Origin: Streptomyces sp. NBC_00091
GTDB lineage: Bacteria > Actinomycetota > Actinomycetes > Streptomycetales > Streptomycetaceae
Direction of reading: 5' to 3'
NCBI RefSeq assembly: GCF_026343185.1
Contig: NZ_JAPEMA010000001.1
Location: 5,956,918 to 6,020,917 of the forward strand
DNA: 64,000 nucleotides
The notes beneath the pieces are model-generated. The model searched no databases. It saw only the letters and a list, made by a program, of their open reading frames with translations, and was not told the DNA's origin. The translations under genes were made by a program, and so were the position numbers. This document shows positions 8,977 through 17,735 of the stretch, one piece after another. How positions within the stretch are numbered: position 1 is the stretch's first letter; every line of letters starts with the position of its first letter.

Positions 8977-9990
8977 CTAGAGACGGGGCGGGGCGGTGGA
9001 GAGCCTGACCTTGAGCTCGGTCGAGAGCTCCATCCGGGGGCTGACCAGGGGCTGACCGTCCAGGAGCTGGAAGAGTGTGCGGGCGGCGAGCCGGCCCATC
9101 TCCTCCAGCGGCTGGCGCACCGTCGTCAGCGGCGGTGACAGCCATTCGCACATCGGCAGGTCGTCGAAGCCGACCACGCTGAGGTCCTGGGGGATGCTCA
9201 GCCCGCCCTGCCGGGCGGCTTCGTAGACGCCCATCGCCTGCTGGTCGCTGCCGGCGAAGATGGCGGTCGGCGGCTCGGGAAGGGCGAGCAGTTCCCGTGC
9301 GCGCTGGAACCCGCCCTCGTGCTGGAAGTCGCCGAACCGGATCAGGTCGCGGTCGACCTCGATCCCGGCCCGCTCCAGCGCGGCGCGGTATCCGTCGATG
9401 CGGGCCTGACTGCAGAGCATCTCCTTGCGCCCGCCGATCGCGCCGATCCGGCGGTGCCCCAGCTCCAGCAGGTGCTCCGTGGCGGCGAGGCCGCCCGCCC
9501 AGTTGGTCGCGCCGATGCTCGGCACGCCGTTGCCCGGCAGGTCGATCGGGTCGATGACCACCAGCGCCACCCCGGCCTGTTCGACCTGGGCACGCTGGGC
9601 TTGGGTGACCGAGGCGGTGACGAGGATGACGCCGTCGCTGTGGTGCAGGACCGGCAGGGCGGCCCAGCTCGACGGCGTGGCTTCGCCCGGCGGGACGAGC
9701 GACACGACGGTGCCGACGCTCCGCTGGGCGCACTCGGCCTCGACGCCGCGCAGGATCTCCACCGCCCACGCGCTGTCCAGACCACCGATGATCAGGTCGA
9801 CCAGGCCGGACCTGCGGGCCCTGGCCTGCCCGCCGGGGTGGAGGTAGTTGTGGGAGCGCAGCAGGCCCTCGATCCGTTCGCGTGTCGAGGGTGCGACATC
9901 GGAGCGGCCGTTGACCACCTTCGACACGGTGGCCTGGGAGACCCCTGCCTCCGCGGCGATGAGGGCCAGGGTCGGACGCTGCTCGCTCAA
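8977..9990 (-). CDS. bxlR: LacI-family repressor of the bxl locus
   Basis: 337 residues. N-terminal helix-turn-helix TLALIAAEAGVSQATVSKVV, then a sugar-sensing domain with SVVGFDDLPMCEWLSPPLTTV. A TTG at 9990 is the best start because GAGGAG lies just upstream; in-frame codons beyond it encode no conserved sequence. It is divergent from the transporter operon and leads the beta-xylosidase operon, the arrangement of BxlR in S. thermoviolaceus. CGAAA/TTTCG-type inverted repeats lie between it and the binding-protein gene. The inducer is probably xylobiose or a related oligosaccharide (inference). Confidence 0.85.
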   Translation of the reverse strand: MSEQRPTLALIAAEAGVSQATVSKVVNGRSDVAPSTRERIEGLLRSHNYLHPGGQARARRSGLVDLIIGGLDSAWAVEILRGVEAECAQRSVGTVVSLVPPGEATPSSWAALPVLHHSDGVILVTASVTQAQRAQVEQAGVALVVIDPIDLPGNGVPSIGATNWAGGLAATEHLLELGHRRIGAIGGRKEMLCSQARIDGYRAALERAGIEVDRDLIRFGDFQHEGGFQRARELLALPEPPTAIFAGSDQQAMGVYEAARQGGLSIPQDLSVVGFDDLPMCEWLSPPLTTVRQPLEEMGRLAARTLFQLLDGQPLVSPRMELSTELKVRLSTAPPRL

Positions 9991-10035
9991 CTTCTCTCCT
10001 CTGTGCGGACGTTCTGGGCTGACGACAGGTATCGC

Positions 10036-10052
10036 AAACTTTCGAAGAGTTT
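10036..10052. promoter_or_regulatory. Candidate BxlR operator next to bxlR
   Basis: Inverted repeat AAACT-N7-AGTTT centred on TTCGAA, 46 bp upstream of the bxlR TTG. It resembles the GAAA/TTTC-type boxes reported for streptomycete xylan regulators. Seen directly; the function is inferred. Confidence 0.5.
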
Positions 10053-10174
10053 CCAGTCGGCGCGACCAGGTTGTCAAGCTCCAAGTGCGCTGCTGCCAAA
10101 GGGAAATCAGTAAGAAAGCTTGACCGGGGGCCCGTGCGTTCCTAGTTTGTGGCAGCACCGAATCGAGGATGTTG

Positions 10175-10187
10175 CGAAAGAATTTCG
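10175..10187. promoter_or_regulatory. Candidate BxlR operator upstream of bxlE
   Basis: CGAAA-GAA-TTTCG, an inverted repeat 34 bp upstream of the binding-protein ATG, overlapping a second TTTCGAAA palindrome. It fits the CGAA-N-TTCG type box of BxlR. Position suggests it covers the start region of the transporter operon. Confidence 0.55.
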
Positions 10188-10220
10188 AAATCGAACCGTG
10201 TTCCCCACCCCGGAGGTCCC

Positions 10221-11513
10221 ATGGCCAGCACACCCCCGAGCCGACGAAGCTTCCTGGCGCTCTCGGGCCTGACCGCTCTGTCCGTCTCGCTGACCGCGGC
10301 CTGTGGCGGCGGGGACTCCGGCTCGATGCCGACGGCCGGCGGCAAGGTGACCTTCGCGTGGTGGAACATCGCCACGACGGAGCCGGGGAAGTCCCTCTTC
10401 CCGCAGATTTCCTCGGCGTTCACGGCCGCCCACCCGAACATCACGATCAAGACGACCTCGTTGGAGAACGAGGCGTTCAAGTCCAAGCTGACCGCCACCA
10501 CCTCTTCGGGAAAGCTCCCCGACGTCTTCCAGACCTGGGGCGGCGGCGTTCTGCGGCAGCAGGTCGACGCGGGGCTGGTCGAGGACCTCACCGACGTGTT
10601 CGGCTGGTCGTCCGAGCTCACCCCGGTCTCGCTGCAGGCCTATCAGTTCGAGGGCCGGACCTACGGGGTGCCCTACGACGTCGGCATGGTCGGCTTCTGG
10701 TACAACAAGAAGCTCTTCGCCAAGGCCGGGATCGCCGCTCCGCCGGCCACCTGGGCCGAGCTCCTGGAAGACGTCAAGAAGCTCAAGGCGGCGGGCGTCA
10801 CTCCGATCGCCCTCGCGGGCAAGGAGAAATGGCCCGGCCACTACTACTGGGCCTACCTCGCAATGCGCGTCGCAGGCCTCCCCGCGCTGCAGCAGGCCGC
10901 GACCGCCAAGGACTTCACCGGCGCGGGCTTCGTCCAGGCAGGCACCCACCTCAAGGAGCTGGTCGACCTCCAGCCGTTCCAGACTGCCTTCCTCGGCGCC
11001 GGCTACGCCACCCCCGGCGGCCAGGCCGCGACCATGGGCAACGGCAAGGCCGCCATGGAGCTGATGGGGCAGTGGGGGCCGTCGGTGCAGAAGGACGCGG
11101 GCGCCGACCTCGGCGCGGACCTGGGCTTCTTCCCCTTCCCCACGGTCGACGGCGGGGTCGGTCGGGCCACCGACGTGTTCGGCGGTGGCGGTGGCTTCGC
11201 GCTGCGCAAGGGTGCGTCGAAGGAGGCGCTGGACTTCCTGAAGTTCTTCGTTCTGGACAACCAGTCCAAGCTGCTGGCCTCCAACGGCTACCTGCCGGTG
11301 GTCAAGGGCGCGGAGAGCCAGCTCACCGACCCCAACAGGAAGGTGGTGGCCGACAGCCTGGTCAAGGCGACGGGCTTCCAGCTCTTCCTCGACCAGGCCT
11401 ACCCGCCGGCGGTCGGCCAGGAGGTCAACGACAGCGTCGCCGACCTCATCGCGGGCAAGAAGACGCCCGAGCAGGTCACCAAGTCGATCACCGAGGCTGC
11501 GAAGGGTGCCTAG
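10221..11513 (+). CDS. bxlE: ABC transporter sugar-binding lipoprotein (xylobiose type)
   Basis: Extracellular solute-binding protein of 430 residues that should deliver xylo-oligosaccharides to the two permeases. The ATG at 10221 follows GGAGG by four bases. The N-terminus combines a twin-arginine motif (SRRSFLALSG) with a lipobox (SLTAAC), so it is probably a Tat-exported lipoprotein. The rest is a type-1 solute-binding fold (GKVTFAWWNIATTEPG, PYDVGMVGFWYNKKLF). It overlaps bxlF by 8 bp. Sugar specificity is inferred from the bxl context. Confidence 0.88.
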   Translation: MASTPPSRRSFLALSGLTALSVSLTAACGGGDSGSMPTAGGKVTFAWWNIATTEPGKSLFPQISSAFTAAHPNITIKTTSLENEAFKSKLTATTSSGKLPDVFQTWGGGVLRQQVDAGLVEDLTDVFGWSSELTPVSLQAYQFEGRTYGVPYDVGMVGFWYNKKLFAKAGIAAPPATWAELLEDVKKLKAAGVTPIALAGKEKWPGHYYWAYLAMRVAGLPALQQAATAKDFTGAGFVQAGTHLKELVDLQPFQTAFLGAGYATPGGQAATMGNGKAAMELMGQWGPSVQKDAGADLGADLGFFPFPTVDGGVGRATDVFGGGGGFALRKGASKEALDFLKFFVLDNQSKLLASNGYLPVVKGAESQLTDPNRKVVADSLVKATGFQLFLDQAYPPAVGQEVNDSVADLIAGKKTPEQVTKSITEAAKGA

Positions 11514-12495
11514 CTCCGTGTCCACCCTGACCAAGGAGCGGACGCAGGACGCCGGGCCGGTGGGCCCGCCCGCCCCGGCACGCTCGCTCCCGCGCCGGCT
11601 GGGAAGCTGGGCGTCCGTCGCCTGGTTCCTCGTCCCGGCTCTGGTCCTCTTCCTCGTCTTCGTCCTCGCCCCCATCGCGGTCGCCGTCTACACCGGCTTC
11701 TTCAAGTGGGGCGGGGTCGGCCCCCTGGAGGAGTTCGTCGGCTTCGGGAACTACGCCACCCTCTTCCGGGATCAGGTCTTCCTCGGCGATCTGGAGCGCG
11801 GGCTGTACCTGATCACGCTGTCGATCACGGTGCAGTTGCCGTTCGCGCTGTTCACCGCCGTCCTGCTCAACCAGAGGCTGCGCGGCCGGGCCGTCTACCG
11901 GATGCTGTTCTTCGCGCCGTACATCCTGTCCGAAGTGGTCACGGCGGTCCTCTTCACGATGATCTTCCTTCCCGGTGGCGGCATGGCCGACCATCTCGCG
12001 GGCGCCCTCGGCCTGGAGGGGCTGCAGGGCAAGTGGCTCGCCGATCCCTCGACGGTCATGCCGACCCTGTTCGTGGTCATGACCTGGAAGTACTTCGGGT
12101 TCCACATGATGCTCTTCCTCGCCGGGCTGCAAAGCATCCCGGGCGAGATCCTCGAGGCAGCCTCCATCGACGGCGCCGGCGCCTGGCAGCGCTTCCGGCA
12201 CGTGACGCTGCCGTTGCTCGGCCCGACGATCCGGATCAGCGTCTTCCTTTCGGTCATCGGCGCCATCCAGCTCTTCGACCTCGTCTGGGTCATGACCGCG
12301 GGCGGGCCCAACCACTCCTCCGAGACGATGGCGATCTCGATGTTCCAGTTCGGGTTCAAGCGCTACCAGGTCGGCTACGCCAGTGCGATCAGCGTGGTCC
12401 TGTTCATGATCAGTCTGGTCTTCTCCCTCTTCTACCAGCGGTACGTTCTGCGCCGTGACCTGAGCGGGGCCGTCACCACGGGAGGTGGCCGATGA
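11506..12495 (+). CDS. bxlF: Sugar ABC transporter permease 1
   Basis: 329 residues with about six membrane helices and the binding-protein-dependent permease EAA loop (ILEAASIDGAGAWQRFRHVTLP), which contacts the ATPase. The first helix is AWFLVPALVLFLVFVLAP. A GTG at 11506 overlaps the bxlE stop; GTG 11518 is an alternative. No ATPase gene is adjacent; streptomycete sugar permeases of this class are known to share the ATPase MsiK, which must lie elsewhere. Confidence 0.88.
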   Translation: MPSSVSTLTKERTQDAGPVGPPAPARSLPRRLGSWASVAWFLVPALVLFLVFVLAPIAVAVYTGFFKWGGVGPLEEFVGFGNYATLFRDQVFLGDLERGLYLITLSITVQLPFALFTAVLLNQRLRGRAVYRMLFFAPYILSEVVTAVLFTMIFLPGGGMADHLAGALGLEGLQGKWLADPSTVMPTLFVVMTWKYFGFHMMLFLAGLQSIPGEILEAASIDGAGAWQRFRHVTLPLLGPTIRISVFLSVIGAIQLFDLVWVMTAGGPNHSSETMAISMFQFGFKRYQVGYASAISVVLFMISLVFSLFYQRYVLRRDLSGAVTTGGGR

Positions 12496-13322
12496 ACGCC
12501 CGCAGAACGACCCGCGGCCTGTCGCTGCACGCCGTGGTCTGGCTGATCGGCGCGTTCGTCGTCGTGCCGCTGGTCTACGCGGTGATCTCCGGGTTCAAGA
12601 GCACCGGCGAGCTGACGACCAACCCGTTCGGGCTGCCGGAGCACTGGAAGACCGGCAACTACACCGGCATTCTCGGCGACGGAATGTTCTGGCGGCAGAT
12701 CGCCAACAGTGCGGGCATCGCGATCGGCACGGCATGCTGCACGGTGGCGGTCTCCGCGATGGCGGCGTTCGTACTGGCCCGCTACGCCTTCCGGGGCAGG
12801 GAGCTGTTCTACACGCTGTTCACGATCGGGCTGATGTTCCCGTTCGCGGTGGCCGTCCTGCCGCTGTTCCTGCTGCTGCGCAACTTCGACCTGCTCGACA
12901 ACCCGCTCGGAGTGATCCTCCCGCAGGCGGCCTTCGGGCTCCCCATGACGATCATCATTCTGCGCGGGTTCTTCCGGACCGTCCCGGCAGAGGTCGAGGA
13001 GGCGGCCGTCATGGACGGCTGCGGCAAGTTCCGCTTCTTCTGGAAGATCCTGCTGCCGATGGCGCGTCCGGCGCTCGGCACGGTTTCGGTGCTGGCGATC
13101 GTCGCGAGCTGGAACAACTTCTTCCTGCCGCTGCTGGTGTTCAACGACCCGAAATGGCAGACGATCCCGGTCGGCGTCCAGCAGTTCCAGGGCCAGTACT
13201 CGACCGACTACGCGCTCGTCCTCGCCTACATCGTGCTCGCGATGGTCCCCGCCCTCGCCTTCTACGCCGTCGCCGAGCGGCAGCTGATCGGCGGACTGAC
13301 CGCGGGCGCCACCAAGGGCTGA
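12492..13322 (+). CDS. bxlG: Sugar ABC transporter permease 2
   Basis: 276 residues, six predicted helices and an EAA loop (VEEAAVMDGCGKFRFFWKI) followed by the LLPMARPALGTV helix. The ATG overlaps the previous stop as ATGA and is preceded by GGAGGT, so translation is coupled to bxlF. It completes the bxlEFG uptake unit. GH30 begins 36 bp downstream with its own ribosome site, so partial read-through into the secreted hydrolases is possible. Confidence 0.88.
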   Translation: MNARRTTRGLSLHAVVWLIGAFVVVPLVYAVISGFKSTGELTTNPFGLPEHWKTGNYTGILGDGMFWRQIANSAGIAIGTACCTVAVSAMAAFVLARYAFRGRELFYTLFTIGLMFPFAVAVLPLFLLLRNFDLLDNPLGVILPQAAFGLPMTIIILRGFFRTVPAEVEEAAVMDGCGKFRFFWKILLPMARPALGTVSVLAIVASWNNFFLPLLVFNDPKWQTIPVGVQQFQGQYSTDYALVLAYIVLAMVPALAFYAVAERQLIGGLTAGATKG

Positions 13323-13358
13323 CCCGTCCCGCCCGACCTCCACCCCCGAGGAGACGCC

Positions 13359-14747
13359 GTGAAACGCCTGGCCGCATCGACCGCAGTTTTGTTAGCGCTA
13401 ACAACACAGGCTGTGGCCGCCCCCGCGCACCCCGCCCCCGCGCACCCCGTCATCGACTTCCGCGCCGAACTCCAGCCCATAGACGGATTCGGCTTCTCGA
13501 TGGCCTTCCAGCGGGCCGACCTGCTGCACGGCGCACGCGGCCTCAGCCCGGCCAAGCAGCGCGAGGTGCTCGACCTGCTGCTCAGTAAGGACAAGGGCGC
13601 GGGCCTTTCGATCCTGCGCCTGGGCATCGGGTCGTCGGCCGACAGGGTCTACGACCACATGCCGACGATCCTGCCGGCCGATCCCGGCGGGCCGCAGGCC
13701 ACGCCGAAGTACGTCTGGGACGGCTGGGACGGCGGTCAGGTCTGGCTCGCCAAGGAGGCCAAGGACTACGGCGTCACACGGTTCTTCGCCGACGCCTGGA
13801 GCGCCCCGGCCTTCATGAAGACCAACGGAAGCGAGAACGACGGCGGCGAGCTGCGCCCCGAATGGCGCCAGGCCTACGCGAACTACCTCGTCCAGTACGC
13901 GAAGTTCTACCGGCAGGAGGGCATCGGGATCACCGACCTCGGGTTCACCAACGAACCCGACTGGACGGCGACCTACGCCTCGATGCGGTTCACCCCGCAG
14001 CAGGCCGTCGACTTCCTCAAGGTGCTCGGGCCGACCGTCCGCGCGTCCGGACTGAAGACCGGGGTGGTCTGCTGCGACGCCGCGGGCTGGGACCGACAGG
14101 TCGCCTACACCGAAGCCATCGAGGCGGACCCCGCGGCCGGCAAGGCCGTGCGGACCATCACCGGACACCGCTACAGCGGTCCGACCGAGGTGGCGCAGCC
14201 GACCGACAAGCACGTGTGGATGTCGGAATGGTCGCCGGACGGCGCCACCTGGAACGAGAACTGGCACGACGGCAGCGGCTACGACGGTCTCACCGTCGCG
14301 GCCGACATCCAGAACACCCTGGCCGTCGGCAACGCCAACGCCTACGTCTACTGGACCGGCGCGTCCCTCGGCGCGACCCGAGGGCTCATCCAGCTCGCCA
14401 ACCCCGGTGACGACTACCGGGTGTCCAAGCGGTACTGGGCGCTGGCCGCCTTCAGCCGGTTCATCCGCCCCGGCGCCGTCCGCGTGCCGGTCACGAACGC
14501 CGGCCCGGCACTGCAGATCACGGCCTTCCGCAACACCGACGGCAGCCGCGTGATCGAGATCCTCAACACCGCGACCACCGAAAGCTCCGCCGAGTTCTCT
14601 CTCCGCGGCGGGCACGACCGCCGCCCCGACGGCTACGTCACCGACGAGACCCGCTCGATCACCCCGGCCGACATCGTCTCCACCCATGGCACGACCCTCA
14701 AGGCGACGCTCGCCCCACGCGCGCTGACCACGATCGTCCTCGACTGA
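13359..14747 (+). CDS. Secreted GH30 endo-glycanase (xylanase or beta-1,6-galactanase)
   Basis: 462 residues; endo-cleaving clan-A enzyme. GTG start with GAGGAG upstream and a Sec signal peptide of about 20 residues. Catalytic acid E199 lies in GFTNEPDW, nucleophile E290 in WMSEWSPDG; the C-terminal ~100 residues form the GH30 side beta-domain. Subfamily cannot be settled by eye, so the substrate could be glucuronoxylan or beta-1,6-galactan. Codons 11-15 are built from a perfect LacI-type operator, and codon 12 is TTA (13392-13394). The next gene is a GH10 xylanase 29 bp away. Confidence 0.85.
   Translation: MKRLAASTAVLLALTTQAVAAPAHPAPAHPVIDFRAELQPIDGFGFSMAFQRADLLHGARGLSPAKQREVLDLLLSKDKGAGLSILRLGIGSSADRVYDHMPTILPADPGGPQATPKYVWDGWDGGQVWLAKEAKDYGVTRFFADAWSAPAFMKTNGSENDGGELRPEWRQAYANYLVQYAKFYRQEGIGITDLGFTNEPDWTATYASMRFTPQQAVDFLKVLGPTVRASGLKTGVVCCDAAGWDRQVAYTEAIEADPAAGKAVRTITGHRYSGPTEVAQPTDKHVWMSEWSPDGATWNENWHDGSGYDGLTVAADIQNTLAVGNANAYVYWTGASLGATRGLIQLANPGDDYRVSKRYWALAAFSRFIRPGAVRVPVTNAGPALQITAFRNTDGSRVIEILNTATTESSAEFSLRGGHDRRPDGYVTDETRSITPADIVSTHGTTLKATLAPRALTTIVLD
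13389..13404. promoter_or_regulatory. LacI-type operator inside the GH30 signal-peptide coding region
   Basis: Perfect 16-bp palindrome TTGTTAGCGCTAACAA, 30 bp after the GH30 start codon. Its 14-bp core is identical to the site at 30266. It lies within codons for the hydrophobic signal sequence and supplies the gene's TTA codon. A repressor here could act as a roadblock to transcription (inference). Confidence 0.75.
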
Positions 14748-14776
14748 ACCGACCATCACCGCAGGAGTAGTCCGTC

Positions 14777-15835
14777 ATGCCCATTCCCAGGTCCAGGTCC
14801 ACGTCCCGGATTCTCACCGCTCTGTCCGCCGCCGTCTGCCTGGCGGCCGGCCTCGGCGCCGCGCCCGCAGCCGCCGAGCCCCGCCCCAGGACGCTCGGAG
14901 AACTGGCCAAGAAGCACCACAAGTACTTAGGCTCCGCCACCGACAACCCCGAGTTCACCGACGCCGCCTATCTGAAGCTCCTCGGCAGCGAATTCGGGCA
15001 GACCACCCCCGGCAACGCCATGAAGTGGTACGCCACCGAGCCCGAACGCGGCGTCTTCGACTTCACCGCCGCCGACGAGGTCGTCTCGTTCGCCAAGGCC
15101 CACCACCAGAAGGTCCGCGGCCACACCCTCATCTGGCACAACCAGCTCCCCGCCTGGCTCACCGAGCACGCCTGGACCGCCGACGAACTGCGCGCCGTCC
15201 TCAAGAACCACATCCAGACGCAGGTCCGGCACTTCAAGGGCCAGGTGATCCACTGGGACGTCGTCAACGAGGCCTTCAACGACGACGGCACCTACCGCGA
15301 ATCACTCTTCTACAAGACGCTCGGCCCCGGCTACATCGCCGACGCCCTGCGCTGGGCCCACGAGGCCGACCGGCACGCCAAGCTGTACCTCAACGACTAC
15401 AACGTCGACGGGATAGGCCCCAAGAGCGACGCCTATTACACCCTGATCAAGCAGTTGAAGGCCGACGGCGTTCCGGTGGAGGGCTTCGGCATCCAGGGCC
15501 ATCTGGCGCTCCAGTACGGCTTCCCGGCCGATGTCCAGCAGAACATGCAGCGCTTCGCCGACCTCGGGGTCGAGGTCGCGATCACCGAGCTCGACATCCG
15601 GATGAACCTCCCCGCGACCCCTTCGATGCTCGCCACCCAGGCCACCTGGTACGCCGACTACGTCAAGGCCTGCCTGGCGGTCAGGAAATGCGTCGGCATC
15701 ACCATCTGGGACTACACGGACAAGTACTCGTGGATCCCCTCCGTCTTCCCCGGTGAGGGCGCAGCGCTGCCCTACGACGAGAACCTGCTGCCCAAGCCCG
15801 CCTATCACTCGATCAGGAAGGTGCTGGGCGGATGA
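14777..15835 (+). CDS. Secreted GH10 endo-beta-1,4-xylanase
   Basis: 352 residues: Sec signal peptide of about 33 residues and a single GH10 barrel without a carbohydrate-binding module. Acid/base E165 is in WDVVNEAF and nucleophile E271 in ITELDIRM; GHTLIWHNQLP and KLYLNDYN are further GH10 signatures. ATG start, GGAG about 11 bases upstream. Codon 51 is TTA (14927-14929), unusual for the genome and suggesting bldA dependence. The stop overlaps the next ATG as ATGA, so it is coupled to the dehydrogenase gene. Confidence 0.95.
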   Translation: MPIPRSRSTSRILTALSAAVCLAAGLGAAPAAAEPRPRTLGELAKKHHKYLGSATDNPEFTDAAYLKLLGSEFGQTTPGNAMKWYATEPERGVFDFTAADEVVSFAKAHHQKVRGHTLIWHNQLPAWLTEHAWTADELRAVLKNHIQTQVRHFKGQVIHWDVVNEAFNDDGTYRESLFYKTLGPGYIADALRWAHEADRHAKLYLNDYNVDGIGPKSDAYYTLIKQLKADGVPVEGFGIQGHLALQYGFPADVQQNMQRFADLGVEVAITELDIRMNLPATPSMLATQATWYADYVKACLAVRKCVGITIWDYTDKYSWIPSVFPGEGAALPYDENLLPKPAYHSIRKVLGG

Positions 15836-16878
15836 TCAGAACGGCGATCGTCGGAACGGGCGGGATCGCGGGCATATGCCACGTTCCCGCCCTCCGGGCG
15901 CAGGCGCACCGGGCCCTGATCGTGGCCGCCGTCGACGTGGACGCCGCGCGCGCCGAGGCCTTCGCGGCCGAACACGGCATACCCGCGGTCTACACCGACC
16001 TGCACACGATGCTCCAGGAGCAGAGGCCGGACCTCGTTCACCTGTGCACGCCTCCGTTCCTGCACGCCGACCAGGCCGTGGCCTGCCTGGAGTCGGGCGC
16101 GTGGGTCTGGTGCGAGAAGCCGGTGGCCCTGTCGCTGGCCGAGCTCGACCGGATCCGTCGCGCCGAAGGGCCCGCCCTCGCGGGCGCGGTGTTCCAGCAC
16201 AGGTACGGCTCGGGGGCCCGGTACCTGCGCGACCGGATCGCGGCCGGGACGCTGGGCCGTGCCCTGGTCGCGCAGTGCGTCACGGCGTGGTATCGCGACG
16301 ACGCCTATTACGACGTGCCCTGGCGCGGCACCTGGGAGAGCGAAGGCGGCGGCCCGACCCTGGGCCACGGCATCCACCAGATGGACCTGATGCTCGCGGT
16401 GCTCGGCGAATGGGCCGAGGTACGCGCGATGGCCGGCCGCCTCGAACGCGACGTCCAGACCGAGGACGTGTCCGCGGCCCTCGTCCGGTTCGAGAACGGA
16501 GCCATCGCGACGGTCGTCAACAGCGTCCTTTCCCCGCGCGAGGAGAGCTACCTGCGGTTCGATCTCACCGATGCCACGGTCGAACTGCGCCATCTGTACG
16601 GCTACTCCAACGCGGACTGGACGTTCACCACCAGCTCGAAAAGCGTGAAGTGGGAGCCGCCGGAGGACCTGCCCAGCTCGCACACCGCCCAACTCGCGGC
16701 CTTCCTGGACGACTACGAGGCGGGGACCCGGCCCGACCTCGGCAGGCCCACCATGGAACTGGTCACCGCCCTGTACAAGGCCGCGATCACCGGCCTGCCG
16801 GTCCGGCGCGGAGAGATCGACGCGGCCGACCCGTTCTACGGCTCGCTCAACGGAGGGCGCCCGGAGGTGTTCCGATGA
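15832..16878 (+). CDS. Gfo/Idh/MocA-family NAD(P)-dependent oxidoreductase
   Basis: 348 residues, cytoplasmic. The N-terminal Rossmann motif is AIVGTGGIAGICHVPAL; the central CEKPVALS is the family signature that positions the cofactor and catalytic Lys; HRYGSGARYL and GHGIHQMDLM follow in the C-terminal domain. It should oxidise or reduce a sugar or sugar acid. It overlaps GH10 upstream and the DUF6807-like gene downstream by ATGA, implying one polycistron with secreted xylanolytic enzymes. Substrate unknown. Confidence 0.88.
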   Translation: MIRTAIVGTGGIAGICHVPALRAQAHRALIVAAVDVDAARAEAFAAEHGIPAVYTDLHTMLQEQRPDLVHLCTPPFLHADQAVACLESGAWVWCEKPVALSLAELDRIRRAEGPALAGAVFQHRYGSGARYLRDRIAAGTLGRALVAQCVTAWYRDDAYYDVPWRGTWESEGGGPTLGHGIHQMDLMLAVLGEWAEVRAMAGRLERDVQTEDVSAALVRFENGAIATVVNSVLSPREESYLRFDLTDATVELRHLYGYSNADWTFTTSSKSVKWEPPEDLPSSHTAQLAAFLDDYEAGTRPDLGRPTMELVTALYKAAITGLPVRRGEIDAADPFYGSLNGGRPEVFR

Positions 16879-17735
16879 CCTTCGAACTCATCGAGGACGA
16901 GGACTCGCTGACCGTCCGAGCCTGCGACGTCGACCTCTTCCGGTACGTGCACCGGCCGGTCATGGACCCCTTCGAGGCGCCGAAACCCTACCTGCATCCG
17001 GTGCGCACGCTCGCCGGCGACGTGGTCACCGGCTACCGGCCGCACGACCACCGCTGGCACAAGGGCATCCAGATCACGGCGTCGTGGCTCTCGGGGCACA
17101 ACTTCTGGGGTGGCGGCACCTACTTGCGCGGCCAGGGCTACGTGGACCTGCCGAACCTCGGCACGATGCGCAGCCTCACCGTGGCCGCCGAGACAGGCCA
17201 CGGCCGCGCCGTGATCACCGAGGACCTGGCCTGGTACACGATGGCGGGGGAGCACTGGATCGACGAGCGCCGCACGCTGACCGCCCGCGACGTCGAGGCC
17301 GACTCCTGGACCCTGGACGTCACCACCGCACTGACCAACGTCCGGGGCGCCGGACTGCTGTTCGGTAGCCCCGGCACACAGGGCAGAAGGCTCGCCGGAT
17401 ACTCCGGCCTGTTCTGGCGCGGCCCGCGCGACTTCACCGGCGGGGAAGTGATCGGCCCCGCGATGGGCGAGCAGGGTGACTGGCTGGCCTTCACCGGCAC
17501 GCACGACGAGGTCGACCGCTCCTCCACGCTCCTGTTCCTGGACGATCCGGACGCCCCCTGCGACTGGTTCGTCCGCAGTGAGCCCTTCCCAGCCGTCAAC
17601 CCCTCCCTGGCATTCGACGAGGAACTGCCGCTGGCCCCGGGCGAGACCCTGTCGCGCCGCTACCGGATCGTCGTGGCCGACGGTGCGTGGGCCCCCGGGC
17701 GCCTGTCCCGCCACATCGCGGAACACCCGTGGTGA
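16875..17735 (+). CDS. DUF6807 (PmoA-like) protein
   Basis: 286 residues, no signal peptide. HPVRTLAGDVVTGYRPHDHRWHKGI near the N-terminus and HNFWGGGTYL resemble the DUF6807/PmoA family, which often accompanies Gfo/Idh dehydrogenases in sugar loci but has no settled biochemical role. The conserved HDHRWHKG histidines could bind metal or sugar (inference). ATG overlaps the dehydrogenase stop; its own TGA overlaps the cupin GTG. Confidence 0.72.
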   Translation: MTFELIEDEDSLTVRACDVDLFRYVHRPVMDPFEAPKPYLHPVRTLAGDVVTGYRPHDHRWHKGIQITASWLSGHNFWGGGTYLRGQGYVDLPNLGTMRSLTVAAETGHGRAVITEDLAWYTMAGEHWIDERRTLTARDVEADSWTLDVTTALTNVRGAGLLFGSPGTQGRRLAGYSGLFWRGPRDFTGGEVIGPAMGEQGDWLAFTGTHDEVDRSSTLLFLDDPDAPCDWFVRSEPFPAVNPSLAFDEELPLAPGETLSRRYRIVVADGAWAPGRLSRHIAEHPW

